Notes: a model not told the origin generated them from the sequence alone. A stretch of 64,000 nucleotides of DNA from Chitinophaga arvensicola (GCF_900110835.1 NZ_FOJG01000002.1:3736698-3800697); one strand, 5' to 3'. Counted from the first letter of the stretch, positions 53,845 through 63,400 are shown. Translations and numbers: made by a program.

Positions 53845-55146
53845 ATGTCACCTGAACAATTAATAAACAACGACCAGGAATATATTGAGGGATTGCTTTA
53901 TCACAGACCGGGCGTAATTGAAAATATTTACCAACGGTTTGCATCCAAAGAGAAGCGGTTTATTCTGCAAAAAAGCGGTCACGTAAAAGATGCGGCCCAT
54001 ATCTTTGAAGAAGCACTGATGGACATTTATTACTTCGCCCGCCGTCACCCGTTGAAGGTATCCGACTTTGAACCCTTCCTGCAACTGTTGTGCAAACGAA
54101 TCTGGGAGCAGGAACTGGAGAAGAGAGGCCAACGTATTCCGGGTCTGGAAGCAGAGGAATTGTCAACCATGAGCAGGGATGATATCCAGGATGTGGAAGA
54201 TGTGCTCAAAGAAGGGGAAAAAAGGCGACTCATTTATCACTACTATCTCGCTTTATCTGATGAATGCAAGGAATTGCTCCGATGGTCACTTACTGATGGC
54301 TGCCTGCAGGAAGATATCGCCGCAGAAACCAATATTCCCGTTACAGAACTTGCCAGCCGCAGAACGGATTGCTTCCGCTCCCTGTTCAGGGATATCGATA
54401 CCAAACTAAAAGCGAATAGTCTCTCTGAAAAAGACCTGCTGGAAACAGACCGTTTCCTCAGCGGGCAATTAAGTGAAGCAGACCGGAAAGCCTTCTCCGA
54501 CAGGCTGCAGGGCGATGCACTGCTCTCCCAACAGGTAAAACGCTTTGATGCTGTTCGCCAGCTGCTCGCGCAGAAAATCTGCAATGATACCGGCCGCGAT
54601 GAACTGCAACACCTGCTGTTTACCCACCGCAACGCCTGGTATACACTGAAAGATAATTCCGTAATTCCCATCCGGAACTACGTGATCCTTACCGCGCTGA
54701 TAGCGGCAGCCATGGCCATTTTACTGTATGTAAGTCCCTGGAGAAAGAATATCTACCGGCAATTTGCCTCCACAGAAATGCAAATCCCGGATATAGACAG
54801 CCTCCGGCTTCCTGAAGAAGCCATTGTGCAATTCAATCACGGACATTTCGGTGAAGCTACCCTGCTACTGAACGATGCGCTGAAAACAAATCCGGGGAAC
54901 CTGTACGCCCGCTATTACCGTGGCGTGGCCCTGATAGACCAGAACCAGCAGGAAAGCGCAAGACAGGACCTGCTGACTGTTTTTAACAACAGCAGTGAAC
55001 TTAAATATGAAGCCGCATTTTACATTGCATTAAGCTACCTGAAAGAAGGACGCAAGCAGCAATGCCTGGAATGGTTATTGAAAATCCCATCCGGTGCGCC
55101 GAATTATCTCAAAGTGCAGAAACTGATAGAAGAATTAAAAAACTAA
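53845..55146 (+). CDS. Sigma-like/anti-sigma-like/transmembrane/TPR fusion protein
   Basis: 433 residues with an unusual order. Residues 1-100 look like an ECF region 2 (IENIYQRFASKEKRFIL, ALMDIYYFARR). Residues about 125-190 contain a degenerate region-4-like helix-turn-helix (LQEDIAAETNIPVTELASRR). Residues about 195-245 resemble the soluble anti-sigma-type segment LETDRFLSGQLSEADRKAF. One transmembrane helix lies at about 278-296. Residues about 325-430 are TPR repeats (FNHGHFGEATLLLNDALKTNP, YYRGVALIDQNQQESARQDL). A membrane-tethered regulator that joins sigma-like and sensor parts is inferred. Its partner may be the divergent FecR. It could alternatively be non-functional as a sigma factor. 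Confidence 0.75.
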   Translation: MSPEQLINNDQEYIEGLLYHRPGVIENIYQRFASKEKRFILQKSGHVKDAAHIFEEALMDIYYFARRHPLKVSDFEPFLQLLCKRIWEQELEKRGQRIPGLEAEELSTMSRDDIQDVEDVLKEGEKRRLIYHYYLALSDECKELLRWSLTDGCLQEDIAAETNIPVTELASRRTDCFRSLFRDIDTKLKANSLSEKDLLETDRFLSGQLSEADRKAFSDRLQGDALLSQQVKRFDAVRQLLAQKICNDTGRDELQHLLFTHRNAWYTLKDNSVIPIRNYVILTALIAAAMAILLYVSPWRKNIYRQFASTEMQIPDIDSLRLPEEAIVQFNHGHFGEATLLLNDALKTNPGNLYARYYRGVALIDQNQQESARQDLLTVFNNSSELKYEAAFYIALSYLKEGRKQQCLEWLLKIPSGAPNYLKVQKLIEELKN

Positions 55147-55379
55147 TTCAGGTATTGTCCTTTACTACAGTGGATAATATTTTCTACTTCACCCTTAATC
55201 AGCTCGTAAACAGGAGCTTTTGCCGCTTTAATCTGTACCAGTTGTTGTAATACCAGGAAATAGATTTCTCCATGATTACAACCATCAATCTGGGCTTTTA
55301 AAATGTCATGTTTTACCTCTTCGCAACCGGTGGCATCCAGTTTTTGGTAAATAACATACAAGTCATCCATCCAACTCAT
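55143..55379 (-). CDS. Small hypothetical protein
   Basis: 78 residues, cytosolic, with two cysteines (LDATGCEEVKHD and NIIHCSKGQYLN) and one more in the middle (IDGCNHGEI). It has no signal peptide or membrane helix. It overlaps the end of the convergent fusion gene by 4 bases. I do not recognise a family, and no function is assigned. Confidence 0.55.
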   Translation of the reverse strand: MSWMDDLYVIYQKLDATGCEEVKHDILKAQIDGCNHGEIYFLVLQQLVQIKAAKAPVYELIKGEVENIIHCSKGQYLN

Positions 55380-55480
55380 TTCTCTAAAGTTTAAACATAG
55401 TGTATAGTCTCCTAAAGTTAAGCAATTACATTAAGAAAATAAAGCATCCGAATATTAATTAATTGTAAATCCTAACTTAT

Positions 55481-56638
55481 TCATAACCAGATCAAAGGAT
55501 TCCTTATTGGCAGGTTCCGAAGTATTTCTTCCTCCTGCGGATCCTTATCTAGTGACTCCCACAATTCATAATAACGGGGCTCCTGCAAAGCGACCGCACC
55601 AAAAATGAGGAAAGACTGCGCCACCGGCCAATTGTTCCAATACATCACATCATGTGCATATGGCCATTTACTTTTATCTTTTACAAAAGGAAGAAGGAAT
55701 GCCATCCCTTTCCCGATATTTTTGCTACTGTCGGCGCTAAACTGCCACAGATCATTATCCGGAGTGCTTAACAACTGGCAGAGCGTACTCATGGCATCGA
55801 GGTTAAACAGCGAGTAGCCGTAAGGTTTAGTACGTTTCAATTCCAGGGGAAAACTGCCGTCTGCTGCCATCTGTTGGGGTAATAAGACGGTTTTATAACG
55901 GTTGCTGCAGAAATCCAGTAATGCACGGTTATCCACAAAACGGGCAAAAGCCGCTACCTGCATCACCCAACAGGTACCGTGATTGTTGGCCGCATTCATT
56001 TCATCTTTTCCATAAGGATGTGTGGTAAGCCATTGCAGGTATTCGTTAAACCATTGCTTAAATGCCTGCAGATCTTTCGCTGGAATGGGGCCTGCCTTCT
56101 CCATGATGAGCAACGCCTGCGCCACTTCCATCAGGTGAATAGTATCAATGATACCAATGCCCCTGCCGGTAGTTTTTCCCTTAATGGCCTGCGCATACAG
56201 CAGCGAAGGATTCATACGCGTAGCGGCTGTTTCAAACCAGGCTTTGGCATGTAACAAGGCCTGTTGCAGATAGGTGTTGTCTTTCGTAGCCATATAACCC
56301 GCTGCCAGCGCCCCCATCACACGACTAAAACGGATCATGGCCTGCCGGTGCGCCACAAAATTATCCGGGTTGGTTTGACCGTCGCGCTGAATATAAGGCC
56401 CGTCCGGATTCGCCGGATCGGGCCACCAGTAGTCGCCTTCGGAATAAAAATCATGGATGCCTCCGGCGCTACGCTCACAACGGGAAGCGGTAATGGTTAC
56501 GGGCGCCTGCTGCAATGCCCATTGCGCCCGGCTAACAATGGCGGCCTTATTATGCTCCAGGATCCGCTGCTGATAAAATGATTGTGCATCTGCCAGCAGA
56601 ACGATGCTCATCAATACCGCGATCAAGAACGTACGCAT
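55481..56638 (-). CDS. Alginate lyase-family (PL5-like) protein, exported
   Basis: 385 residues with a signal peptide (about 1-19). The alpha/alpha-toroid alginate lyase domain (about 40-350) contains DYWWPDPANPDGPYIQRDG near the N-terminus, MNAANNHGTCWVMQVAAFAR (with an H in the active-site NNH motif), and SLFNLDAMSTLCQLL. It likely cleaves an acidic polysaccharide, possibly uronate-rich. The exact substrate is not proven. It begins 4 bases downstream of the GH95-GH36 gene, so the two are one operon. Confidence 0.85.
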   Translation of the reverse strand: MRTFLIAVLMSIVLLADAQSFYQQRILEHNKAAIVSRAQWALQQAPVTITASRCERSAGGIHDFYSEGDYWWPDPANPDGPYIQRDGQTNPDNFVAHRQAMIRFSRVMGALAAGYMATKDNTYLQQALLHAKAWFETAATRMNPSLLYAQAIKGKTTGRGIGIIDTIHLMEVAQALLIMEKAGPIPAKDLQAFKQWFNEYLQWLTTHPYGKDEMNAANNHGTCWVMQVAAFARFVDNRALLDFCSNRYKTVLLPQQMAADGSFPLELKRTKPYGYSLFNLDAMSTLCQLLSTPDNDLWQFSADSSKNIGKGMAFLLPFVKDKSKWPYAHDVMYWNNWPVAQSFLIFGAVALQEPRYYELWESLDKDPQEEEILRNLPIRNPLIWL

Positions 56639-56642
56639 GCCA

Positions 56643-59600
56643 TTACTTTTTGGGCGTTAGTAATAATACCCGGCCATCATGACCCGGTAACTCCATGTTA
56701 AAAGAACCGCTATGGATACCAAGATCAGCTCCTGTCCAGTAATCTGATACATTACAGGTTTCGTCGAGCTTCACGGATATTTTTTTGGAAGATGACTGCC
56801 AATTGAGTAACACTACCTGTTTGCCAGCAGCGGTAGTAACCCTGCCGGTTTCAAAACTGGTATCATCGAAAGCGGCGGCTGTTGCGGTTGGTGGTATTGC
56901 TTTACGTAAAACGTTTAGCCGTTGGGGTGATATTTTTGTCAGGTCGTCGCCACTCAGCAACATGCCACCGGTAGCATACAACAATGCTGCATGAAAATTA
57001 AATTCATTGTCGGGCATATCACCGGTTAACACCAGGCAATCCGGATCATTCCACCACAGGCGGCCGTTCTGCCAGGCGCGATAAAGGTTTTCACGCCCGG
57101 AGCGCTCAAATACGGACCAGCTACGCTTGATATCCATGGAACTGCGGCTGCCATGTACCAGTCCGAGTGAGGGCCACAGCGGATGATTACAACCCAGGAT
57201 AAACGCATCCCTGCTTCCCTTAAGAATCGCTTCCATACCACGCCTGTAGGCCTCTACCCGCGTAGCCGCAGGATCATAAAAACGACCGCCATGAATAGCA
57301 CCCCAGAAATTGGCGTCCAGTTTAAAGTAAGTGACACCCCAATCGTTCCGCATGGTGCGGAACAACTGCTCCAGGTGCTGCTGTACCGCAGGATTGGTGC
57401 CATCCAGCACATACCACGGTTTCAGCCGCCAGCCACCAAAGCTCACCAGATCGCTGCGCAAAGGCTGGCCTGCGGCATCTTTCACGAGCCAGTCTTTATG
57501 ATTTTTATAAATAGCGGAATTGCTGTCGCAGATAAAAGGCGCCACCCATATAGCCGGTTCAAAACCTTTAGCCCGGACAGACTGCAGCACTGACTGTACA
57601 TTGCCGCCGAAAGAATTCCCTGCTTCCAGCCAGTCGCCCATATGCGGCTGATAGCCATCATCGATCTGGATATACTTCAATGCCGGGATATTACTTTTGA
57701 TGTAATCCAGGTTATCATAAATATTCTGTGCCGTTACTTTGGGGCCAAAGCAATACCAGGAGCACCAGCCGGTGGGTGGTTGCTTAAACTCCAGGCGTGG
57801 ATGCTGTTCCTGTATCCTGGCCGCAAAGCGGTCCAGTAACATGTTACCATCCCTTCCGGTTGTTACCATTAACTCTTCCAGGTTAAAAGCTGCACCGGGG
57901 GCCAGTTCCAGGTTCTCCAGGTCGGTGGCTGTTTTGATGGTATCCGCAGAGATATAAAATTTGCTCACAAAACGTTTACCCGAAGTGTACCCCAGTAAAA
58001 TCTGCTCCTCGTTGGCAGGATACAACCGCAACAGGTTGTACACAGCAAGATAACCTTCCGGTTGCGGGATCTTATAATGCCCTGCATCCGTGTAATTACC
58101 GAGTGTTTCAGGATGCTCCAGCGTTCCGGCTGTTTGTGTTAACATCTGGAAGCCTTCTGCATAAAAAGGGGTGGTAGCCGGCAATACGTTACCAGCAATG
58201 CCGGTCACCACTTCTTTCAGGCGCAACGGCGTACTACCTGTGTTGACTATACGTATTTCACACCGGTCCCCTTTCCATTCGCGGATCACTTTGATGTAAT
58301 CGGGCGCTGTGGCGCCAGTACTGGTGTACACGACGGCCCTGCTTTTTTTGAGGGCCGCTACAATGGCAGATTCACCTGCCAGTACGTTATAAGTTTTACC
58401 AGGTGCAGTTGAAAAATCATACTCAAAAACTTTTTTCAACTGCAACACCGGTAATTTCGTTGGATCTTTTACAATGGTTTGTCCGGGCGTCTGTGGCTGA
58501 TAGAAAGGATTAACATTGTTACCCCTGGCTGCCGGAAGCGATTTATCATCTATACTAACGGGTACCTGTGTACGAATACGGCAATTCCCACCTAGAGCGG
58601 AACGGACAACAGCATGCGTCAATCTGCCATCTTTCCATTCCATATCTACCTCAAAACCTCCCCTCGCTTTCAATCCTTTTACACTGCCGGCCGGCCAGGC
58701 GTCCGGCAAAGCGGGCAATAAGTACAATACGCCATCATGGCTTTGCAGCAGCATTTCGGTAATACCGGAAGTTACCCCGAAGTTTCCATCTATCTGAAAT
58801 GGCGGATGTGCATCAAACAGGTTAGGATAAGATCCACCACTGTTATCGGCTACGCTCATCGTTTGACCACCTGCCAGAAATAGTTGTTTGTTCAGCATGG
58901 TATAGGCATGATTACCGTCTTCCAGCCTGGCCCACCAGTTTATTTTCCATGACTTCGACCAGCCGGTACCACCGTCGCCGCGTAAAAGTAAACTACGTGT
59001 AGCCGCTGCCGCCAGTATGCTATCCCTTCTCGGAGAAATAAAATTCCCCGGAAACAGGCCATATAGATGAGATACGTGCCGGTGACTATCCTTCGGATCA
59101 TCCCAGTCTTTGTACCATTCCTGCAACTGCCCGTATTGCCCCACATGAAAGGGATACATTTCCTGCATTGTTTGCCGGATACGTGCTACCAACGCGGCAT
59201 CCATCTTCAATACGGTAGCCGCCTGAATGGTATTATTGAAAAGGTCATGAATAATGGACAGGTCCATGGTAGACGCGACGCTCACAGAACCTTGCTGTTT
59301 ACCATTCACCTGGAAGTTGTTTTCGGGAGATGTAGAAGGACTGGTGACCCATTGGCCCTGATCATTTTTCACAAGCCAATCCAGCATAAACAGACTTGCA
59401 CCTTTCAGGTCAGGATACAGCTGTTGCAGCATCTTTTTATCACCGGTAAACTGATAATGTTCCCACAGGTGGCGACTGAGCCAGGCTCCGCCCATTGGCC
59501 AGATGGCCCACCTGGGATTACCATTGGGATCAGAAAAATCTATTCCACCAGCGGGGTTGGTCATGCCCCATATGTCGGAGTTATGATGCGCTACCCAGCC

Positions 59601-60899
59601 TTTTGCGCCATAGTTAACGGTAGCGGTTACACGCCCATGCTGTGCCAGTTGATGAATAAAATCAAACAACGGGCTGCCGCAATCCGATAAATTAGCGGTT
59701 TCAGAAGGCCAGTAGTTCATCTCCGTATTGATATTAATCGTGTAGTTGGAGCCCCATGGCGGCTGCATCTCCTTATTCCAAAGGCCTTGCAGATTCATGG
59801 CCGGCCCGCCTTTACGGGATCCGGCAATCATCAGGTAACGACCATACTGGTATAGCAGGGTGGTGAGTTGCGGATCGCGGTTACCACCATGTTGGGTATA
59901 TACCGCCAGGCGTTCATCTGTTGGCAGCGTTGCGCCTTCGTCAGTTCCCAGGTGCAGCGCTACGCGGTTAAACAATGCCGTATAATCGTTGACGTGATTT
60001 TTCCGTAGTTCGTTATAAGCACCTGCTTTTGCAAAAGGCGCTATGGCCGCTGTATGTGGGTCTTTCCCATTAGGCAGGCCATCCTTAAAACTGGTACCCA
60101 CCGATAATAACAACACCGCTTCTGTAGCACCGGAAATATGGATACCAGCAGTATCAGCTTTCACCTGGCCACCGCTTACACGGGCATCCAGGTGTACTTC
60201 GTAGTTGATGCCTTTATTGCCATATACGATCTGTTTAGCTTCATAATTACGGGCTGCCACGTATTCAGGGCAACGGCCACGCATTACCACGTAGTGAGGA
60301 TTTACCACACTATTGGTGTGCGGCATACCATTGGCAAAACGGGTGCTGAAGTTAAGCTGACCAGGCTTTCCGGCAGTATATCTTATCACCAGCAACTGCT
60401 GTGGATAACTGCAAAATACATCCCGCGTGTAGTCAATACCGTTAGCTGTATACGTCACCCTTGCTATGCCGTTGTTCAGATCCAGTTCCCGTTTGTAACC
60501 GTTAGCCTCCTGCGGCAGGTTGTTTTCTATAAAAAGGCTTCCCAGCGTGAGATAGCGGGCGCTGTAAGTGCCCATCATTTTGCGGGCCAGCTGATCGGCT
60601 TCCATATATTTCTCTGCAGCCAGCAGTTGACGGACTTCCGGTAGCTTTTCCCTGGCAGCCGGATTATTGCCATCACGGGGAACGCCCGACCAGAGATAGC
60701 CTTCATTCAATTGTAATTCTTCCTGTTGTACCCCACCGAAGATCATGGCGCCGATGCGGCCATTCCCCACCGGCAAAGCTTCCACCCATTGTTTGGCAGG
60801 TTGCCGGTACCAGAGTTTCAGGAGTGAGTCGGCGGGCGTTGCTGCGAGGGAAGAATGCACCAACAGCAGCAATGAGGTGGCCAATAAATATTTTATCAT
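56643..60899 (-). CDS. GH95 alpha-L-fucosidase-like + GH36 alpha-galactosidase-like fusion
   Basis: 1418 residues with a signal peptide (about 1-20). Residues about 25-770 are a GH95 module: N-terminal WVEALPVGNGRIGAMIFGG, catalytic-region asparagines N389 and N391 in YTININTEMNYW, the acid residue E526 in TSPENNF, and D704 in FQIDGNFG. Residues about 815-1415 are a melibiase (GH36-type) module: PPTGWCSWYCFGP, YIQIDDGYQ, the nucleophile D1195 in YFKLDANFW and the likely acid/base D1256 in SRSSMDIKRSW. All key residues are retained, so both modules may be active. Fucose and alpha-galactose on the same glycan is the inferred target. Confidence 0.93.
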   Translation of the reverse strand: MIKYLLATSLLLLVHSSLAATPADSLLKLWYRQPAKQWVEALPVGNGRIGAMIFGGVQQEELQLNEGYLWSGVPRDGNNPAAREKLPEVRQLLAAEKYMEADQLARKMMGTYSARYLTLGSLFIENNLPQEANGYKRELDLNNGIARVTYTANGIDYTRDVFCSYPQQLLVIRYTAGKPGQLNFSTRFANGMPHTNSVVNPHYVVMRGRCPEYVAARNYEAKQIVYGNKGINYEVHLDARVSGGQVKADTAGIHISGATEAVLLLSVGTSFKDGLPNGKDPHTAAIAPFAKAGAYNELRKNHVNDYTALFNRVALHLGTDEGATLPTDERLAVYTQHGGNRDPQLTTLLYQYGRYLMIAGSRKGGPAMNLQGLWNKEMQPPWGSNYTININTEMNYWPSETANLSDCGSPLFDFIHQLAQHGRVTATVNYGAKGWVAHHNSDIWGMTNPAGGIDFSDPNGNPRWAIWPMGGAWLSRHLWEHYQFTGDKKMLQQLYPDLKGASLFMLDWLVKNDQGQWVTSPSTSPENNFQVNGKQQGSVSVASTMDLSIIHDLFNNTIQAATVLKMDAALVARIRQTMQEMYPFHVGQYGQLQEWYKDWDDPKDSHRHVSHLYGLFPGNFISPRRDSILAAAATRSLLLRGDGGTGWSKSWKINWWARLEDGNHAYTMLNKQLFLAGGQTMSVADNSGGSYPNLFDAHPPFQIDGNFGVTSGITEMLLQSHDGVLYLLPALPDAWPAGSVKGLKARGGFEVDMEWKDGRLTHAVVRSALGGNCRIRTQVPVSIDDKSLPAARGNNVNPFYQPQTPGQTIVKDPTKLPVLQLKKVFEYDFSTAPGKTYNVLAGESAIVAALKKSRAVVYTSTGATAPDYIKVIREWKGDRCEIRIVNTGSTPLRLKEVVTGIAGNVLPATTPFYAEGFQMLTQTAGTLEHPETLGNYTDAGHYKIPQPEGYLAVYNLLRLYPANEEQILLGYTSGKRFVSKFYISADTIKTATDLENLELAPGAAFNLEELMVTTGRDGNMLLDRFAARIQEQHPRLEFKQPPTGWCSWYCFGPKVTAQNIYDNLDYIKSNIPALKYIQIDDGYQPHMGDWLEAGNSFGGNVQSVLQSVRAKGFEPAIWVAPFICDSNSAIYKNHKDWLVKDAAGQPLRSDLVSFGGWRLKPWYVLDGTNPAVQQHLEQLFRTMRNDWGVTYFKLDANFWGAIHGGRFYDPAATRVEAYRRGMEAILKGSRDAFILGCNHPLWPSLGLVHGSRSSMDIKRSWSVFERSGRENLYRAWQNGRLWWNDPDCLVLTGDMPDNEFNFHAALLYATGGMLLSGDDLTKISPQRLNVLRKAIPPTATAAAFDDTSFETGRVTTAAGKQVVLLNWQSSSKKISVKLDETCNVSDYWTGADLGIHSGSFNMELPGHDGRVLLLTPKK

Positions 60900-61148
60900 T
60901 GTTCTCTATTTTCGGGTTGAGTCATACCTGTTTCCATTCCTTTGCTGACAGCAGCCACAACTACCTTTCCACCGTTAACGGCTACTGGCCTGTCCGATTT
61001 CCAATTATGCTTTGCCGGGCTTCCTGTATTGTCTGAATTGCCGGTCAGCCGGGCATTCCTGCCAGAGCGCATTCATAATATTTAATGAAAAAATGAGTAA
61101 ATACCGGGGTACCTGTATCGTTCTTTCATCCTGGAATTCATTACATCC

Positions 61149-61162
61149 GGTAAACGTTTGCA
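61149..61162. promoter_or_regulatory. LacI-type operator 1
   Basis: GGTAAACGTTTGCA matches the LacI/GalR consensus TGnAAnCGnTTnCA in all fixed positions but the first base. The centre is CG at 61155-61156, 90 bp from that of operator 2. Confidence 0.6.
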
Positions 61163-61235
61163 AGCATGATATTTCAATGCAACTATTACTTCTACAGGTA
61201 TATTTCAGATTTCATTACGTGATTACATACCGAAA

Positions 61236-61255
61236 ATATGCAATCGGTTGCATAT
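61236..61255. promoter_or_regulatory. LacI-type operator 2
   Basis: ATATGCAATCGGTTGCATAT is a 20-bp near-perfect palindrome (8-bp arms, centre CG at 61245-61246) that contains TGCAATCGGTTGCA, an exact match to the LacI consensus TGnAAnCGnTTnCA. No lacI gene is in the window. Confidence 0.75.
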
Positions 61256-61692
61256 AAATGGATGGAATTTTACCCATTTCAGGTATCTTTTTCAGCGGGA
61301 AGGGGCAGGAGTAGTAAGGGCGCTAAAAAGAACATACCATCAATTCGGGAACCTGATAAAATGATTTCTTCAAAAGATCACAAACCGGCTGGCATCTTCC
61401 AGAAAACTATAACAGGTATATTCCTATACAACCAAGCCATTATTCAGTGGGCGTTTTCCCAAAAACGTAAACAGGAAAGCGCATATCAAATAAATCTTCC
61501 GAAAGAAAATATTTGAAATACGCTATCCATCAGGCTTTCAGGAAAACGTTATACATAGGCCCTGTGATCCGTAGCTTATCAAAAAAAATTCCCTTTTCGC
61601 CAGTGTAAAAAAGCGTCCTTTACCGGAGAAAAAACAGGTGGGTACAATAATTATTTTTTTCATTCGTCTGTTAATACAGTGAGGCTGCTGCT

Positions 61693-62574
61693 ATGAAAAA
61701 AGACAAACAATCCATCATTGCATCATACCGGCTGGAGCAGCTATTGGCTAATCCGGGGTTGATGATAGATGTTCATTATAGAGTGGCCGGGGAACCGGCC
61801 CACCGCACTGATGCTGATCTGACCCGGGCGCACCGGCATGAGTTTTACACATTGGCGGTGAATGGTAAACAGGCAAGCCAGCACATGGTGGATTTCAGGC
61901 TGGTAGACATGCCTCCGGAGAGCATGTTTTTATTGACGCCCTGGCAGGTGCACCTGTCGACGGATATGGATCAGATTCTTGATGTGTTCCTGATCTCTTT
62001 CACGGCTGATTTTCTACCTGCTGGCTTTCCTGCTTTGCCTTTATGCATGGATCAACCGGTTACGCCGGATGAGGCTACCTACCGGGATATATGGCATCTC
62101 TGCGAGCGGTTGCGGCAAGAATTTACCAGTCGCAGGGCCTTACAGGAGCAGGTATTGCAACATTACCTGGCAGTGCTGTTAACCCTGTTCATACGCTGTT
62201 TGCCTGAAAACAACAGCGGGCGGCAGTTGCAACCGGAATTGCTGGTCCGCTACCGGGAGCTGATGGAAAAACATTTGCTGAGCTGGAATAGTTCCGGGGA
62301 ATATGCACGTGCGCTTCACGTCACCACAGATCATCTGAACGAGGTGGTGAAACAGGAAACAGGTCAGACTGCATCCGCATTACTGGCGGCGAGGCGGATA
62401 CTGGAAGCAAAGCGGATGTTACTGCATTCTTCTCATGGGATCAAGGAAATCGCCTGGTATCTGCAATTCAACGAGGTAACCTATTTTAATCGTTTCTTCA
62501 AACAGCATACCGGGCAAACACCGGTAGCATTCCGGATCGCCAACCGGGAAAAGTATAATTATAACCCGGAATAG
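61693..62574 (+). CDS. AraC-family transcriptional regulator
   Basis: 293 residues. The N-terminal half (about 15-160) has a cupin-like sensor feel (AHRHEFYTLAVNG with a possible metal- or ligand-binding histidine pair, PWQVHLSTDMDQILD). The C-terminal double helix-turn-helix (about 190-288) includes EYARALHVTTDHLNEVVKQE, RILEAKRMLLHSSHGIKEIA and QFNEVTYFNRFFKQHTGQTP. It is divergent from the glycoside-hydrolase operon and 148 bases upstream of the siderophore-interacting protein gene. Either could be its target. Confidence 0.92.
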   Translation: MKKDKQSIIASYRLEQLLANPGLMIDVHYRVAGEPAHRTDADLTRAHRHEFYTLAVNGKQASQHMVDFRLVDMPPESMFLLTPWQVHLSTDMDQILDVFLISFTADFLPAGFPALPLCMDQPVTPDEATYRDIWHLCERLRQEFTSRRALQEQVLQHYLAVLLTLFIRCLPENNSGRQLQPELLVRYRELMEKHLLSWNSSGEYARALHVTTDHLNEVVKQETGQTASALLAARRILEAKRMLLHSSHGIKEIAWYLQFNEVTYFNRFFKQHTGQTPVAFRIANREKYNYNPE

Positions 62575-62601
62575 TGTAATAACAGAGACTTTCAGGTCCG
62601 G

Positions 62602-62609
62602 TAGTTTTG
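62602..62609 (+). promoter_or_regulatory. -7 promoter box of the siderophore-interacting protein gene
   Basis: TAGTTTTG matches TAnnTTTG, about 113 bases upstream of the start codon. Confidence 0.45.
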
Positions 62610-62722
62610 CTGAAATAAATATTAACAGAAAAACTACCTGCTATTTTACCGGACGAGGCAACAGATAAAACAACCTATCCCACCGTAGCTGGCAAGTTGT
62701 AACCCTTCAAACAAAAAATTTT

Positions 62723-63388
62723 ATGCCTTCAATTAAAGACAGGGCGACCAGTTTACTGATGTCGCGCATAGGGAAGACTGCGCATGTGATCAGCGTATCC
62801 CGTATCGGAAATTTTCTTTTAGAGATCCATCTGCAATTGCCGCAGGCTTTGCCGGAGCGAAGCACGCAGCATCTCAAATGTGAAGTAGCTGCTTATACTT
62901 ATCGTGACTACACCGTGGCCAATTGGGACGTGCAGGCGCGGAAAGCCATCCTGCTGGTGAATTGCGGGCATGAAGGGGTGGGCAGCTCCTGGGCACTGGG
63001 CCTGCAACCGGGTGATGAAGTATATTATGCGGGCCCGGGCGGCGGGTTTCAACAACCCACCTCCGCTACGCACCTTGTATGCATAGGCGACGCCAGTGCC
63101 GCAGGCCATTTCCATTCCCTGTACCTGCTTAAATCCAGCCAACAGGAATTTCATTGCTTCCTGCAACTGGAAAATCCAGCCACACGGCAATTATTACAAA
63201 TGCCGGTGCAGCCCCTTTCCAATAGCGGGCATTATTTTACCGACCTTCATGAATGGTTATACCATTATGATTTCCCGGTGGCAAATACAACTTATTATGT
63301 GGCAGGTAATCAGCGGATGGTGGTACAGGTGCGTAAATCGTTACGTCAGCAAGGCAGACAGGTAAAGGCGCAAGGTTTCTGGGGCTAA
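62723..63388 (+). CDS. Siderophore-interacting protein (flavin-dependent ferric reductase type)
   Basis: 221 residues. The N-terminal FAD-binding domain (about 15-105) includes AAYTYRDYT, an R-x-Y-T-like flavin motif, and LLVNCGHEGVGSSWALGLQPGD. The C-terminal NAD(P)-reductase-like domain (about 110-221) includes HLVCIGDASAAGHFHSL and TTYYVAGNQRMV. Members reduce ferric siderophores in the cytosol to release iron. It follows the AraC gene and may be controlled by it. Confidence 0.88.
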   Translation: MPSIKDRATSLLMSRIGKTAHVISVSRIGNFLLEIHLQLPQALPERSTQHLKCEVAAYTYRDYTVANWDVQARKAILLVNCGHEGVGSSWALGLQPGDEVYYAGPGGGFQQPTSATHLVCIGDASAAGHFHSLYLLKSSQQEFHCFLQLENPATRQLLQMPVQPLSNSGHYFTDLHEWLYHYDFPVANTTYYVAGNQRMVVQVRKSLRQQGRQVKAQGFWG

Positions 63389-63400
63389 AGCGCTAAGGCA

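Larger units (their letters stand above)
60900..61692. other. 793-base control region between the GH95-GH36 operon and AraC gene
   Basis: No gene is called. Two LacI-type operators lie at 61149-61162 and 61236-61255. The remainder is A/T-rich. Short open frames occur, but they lack coding character, and no exact TAnnTTTG box was found on either strand. Confidence 0.55.

Noticed and set aside
61012..61516. Two overlapping short open frames between the GH95-GH36 and AraC genes
   Set aside because: They have no coding-like composition or motif, and one spans a LacI-type operator, so the region is treated as regulatory.
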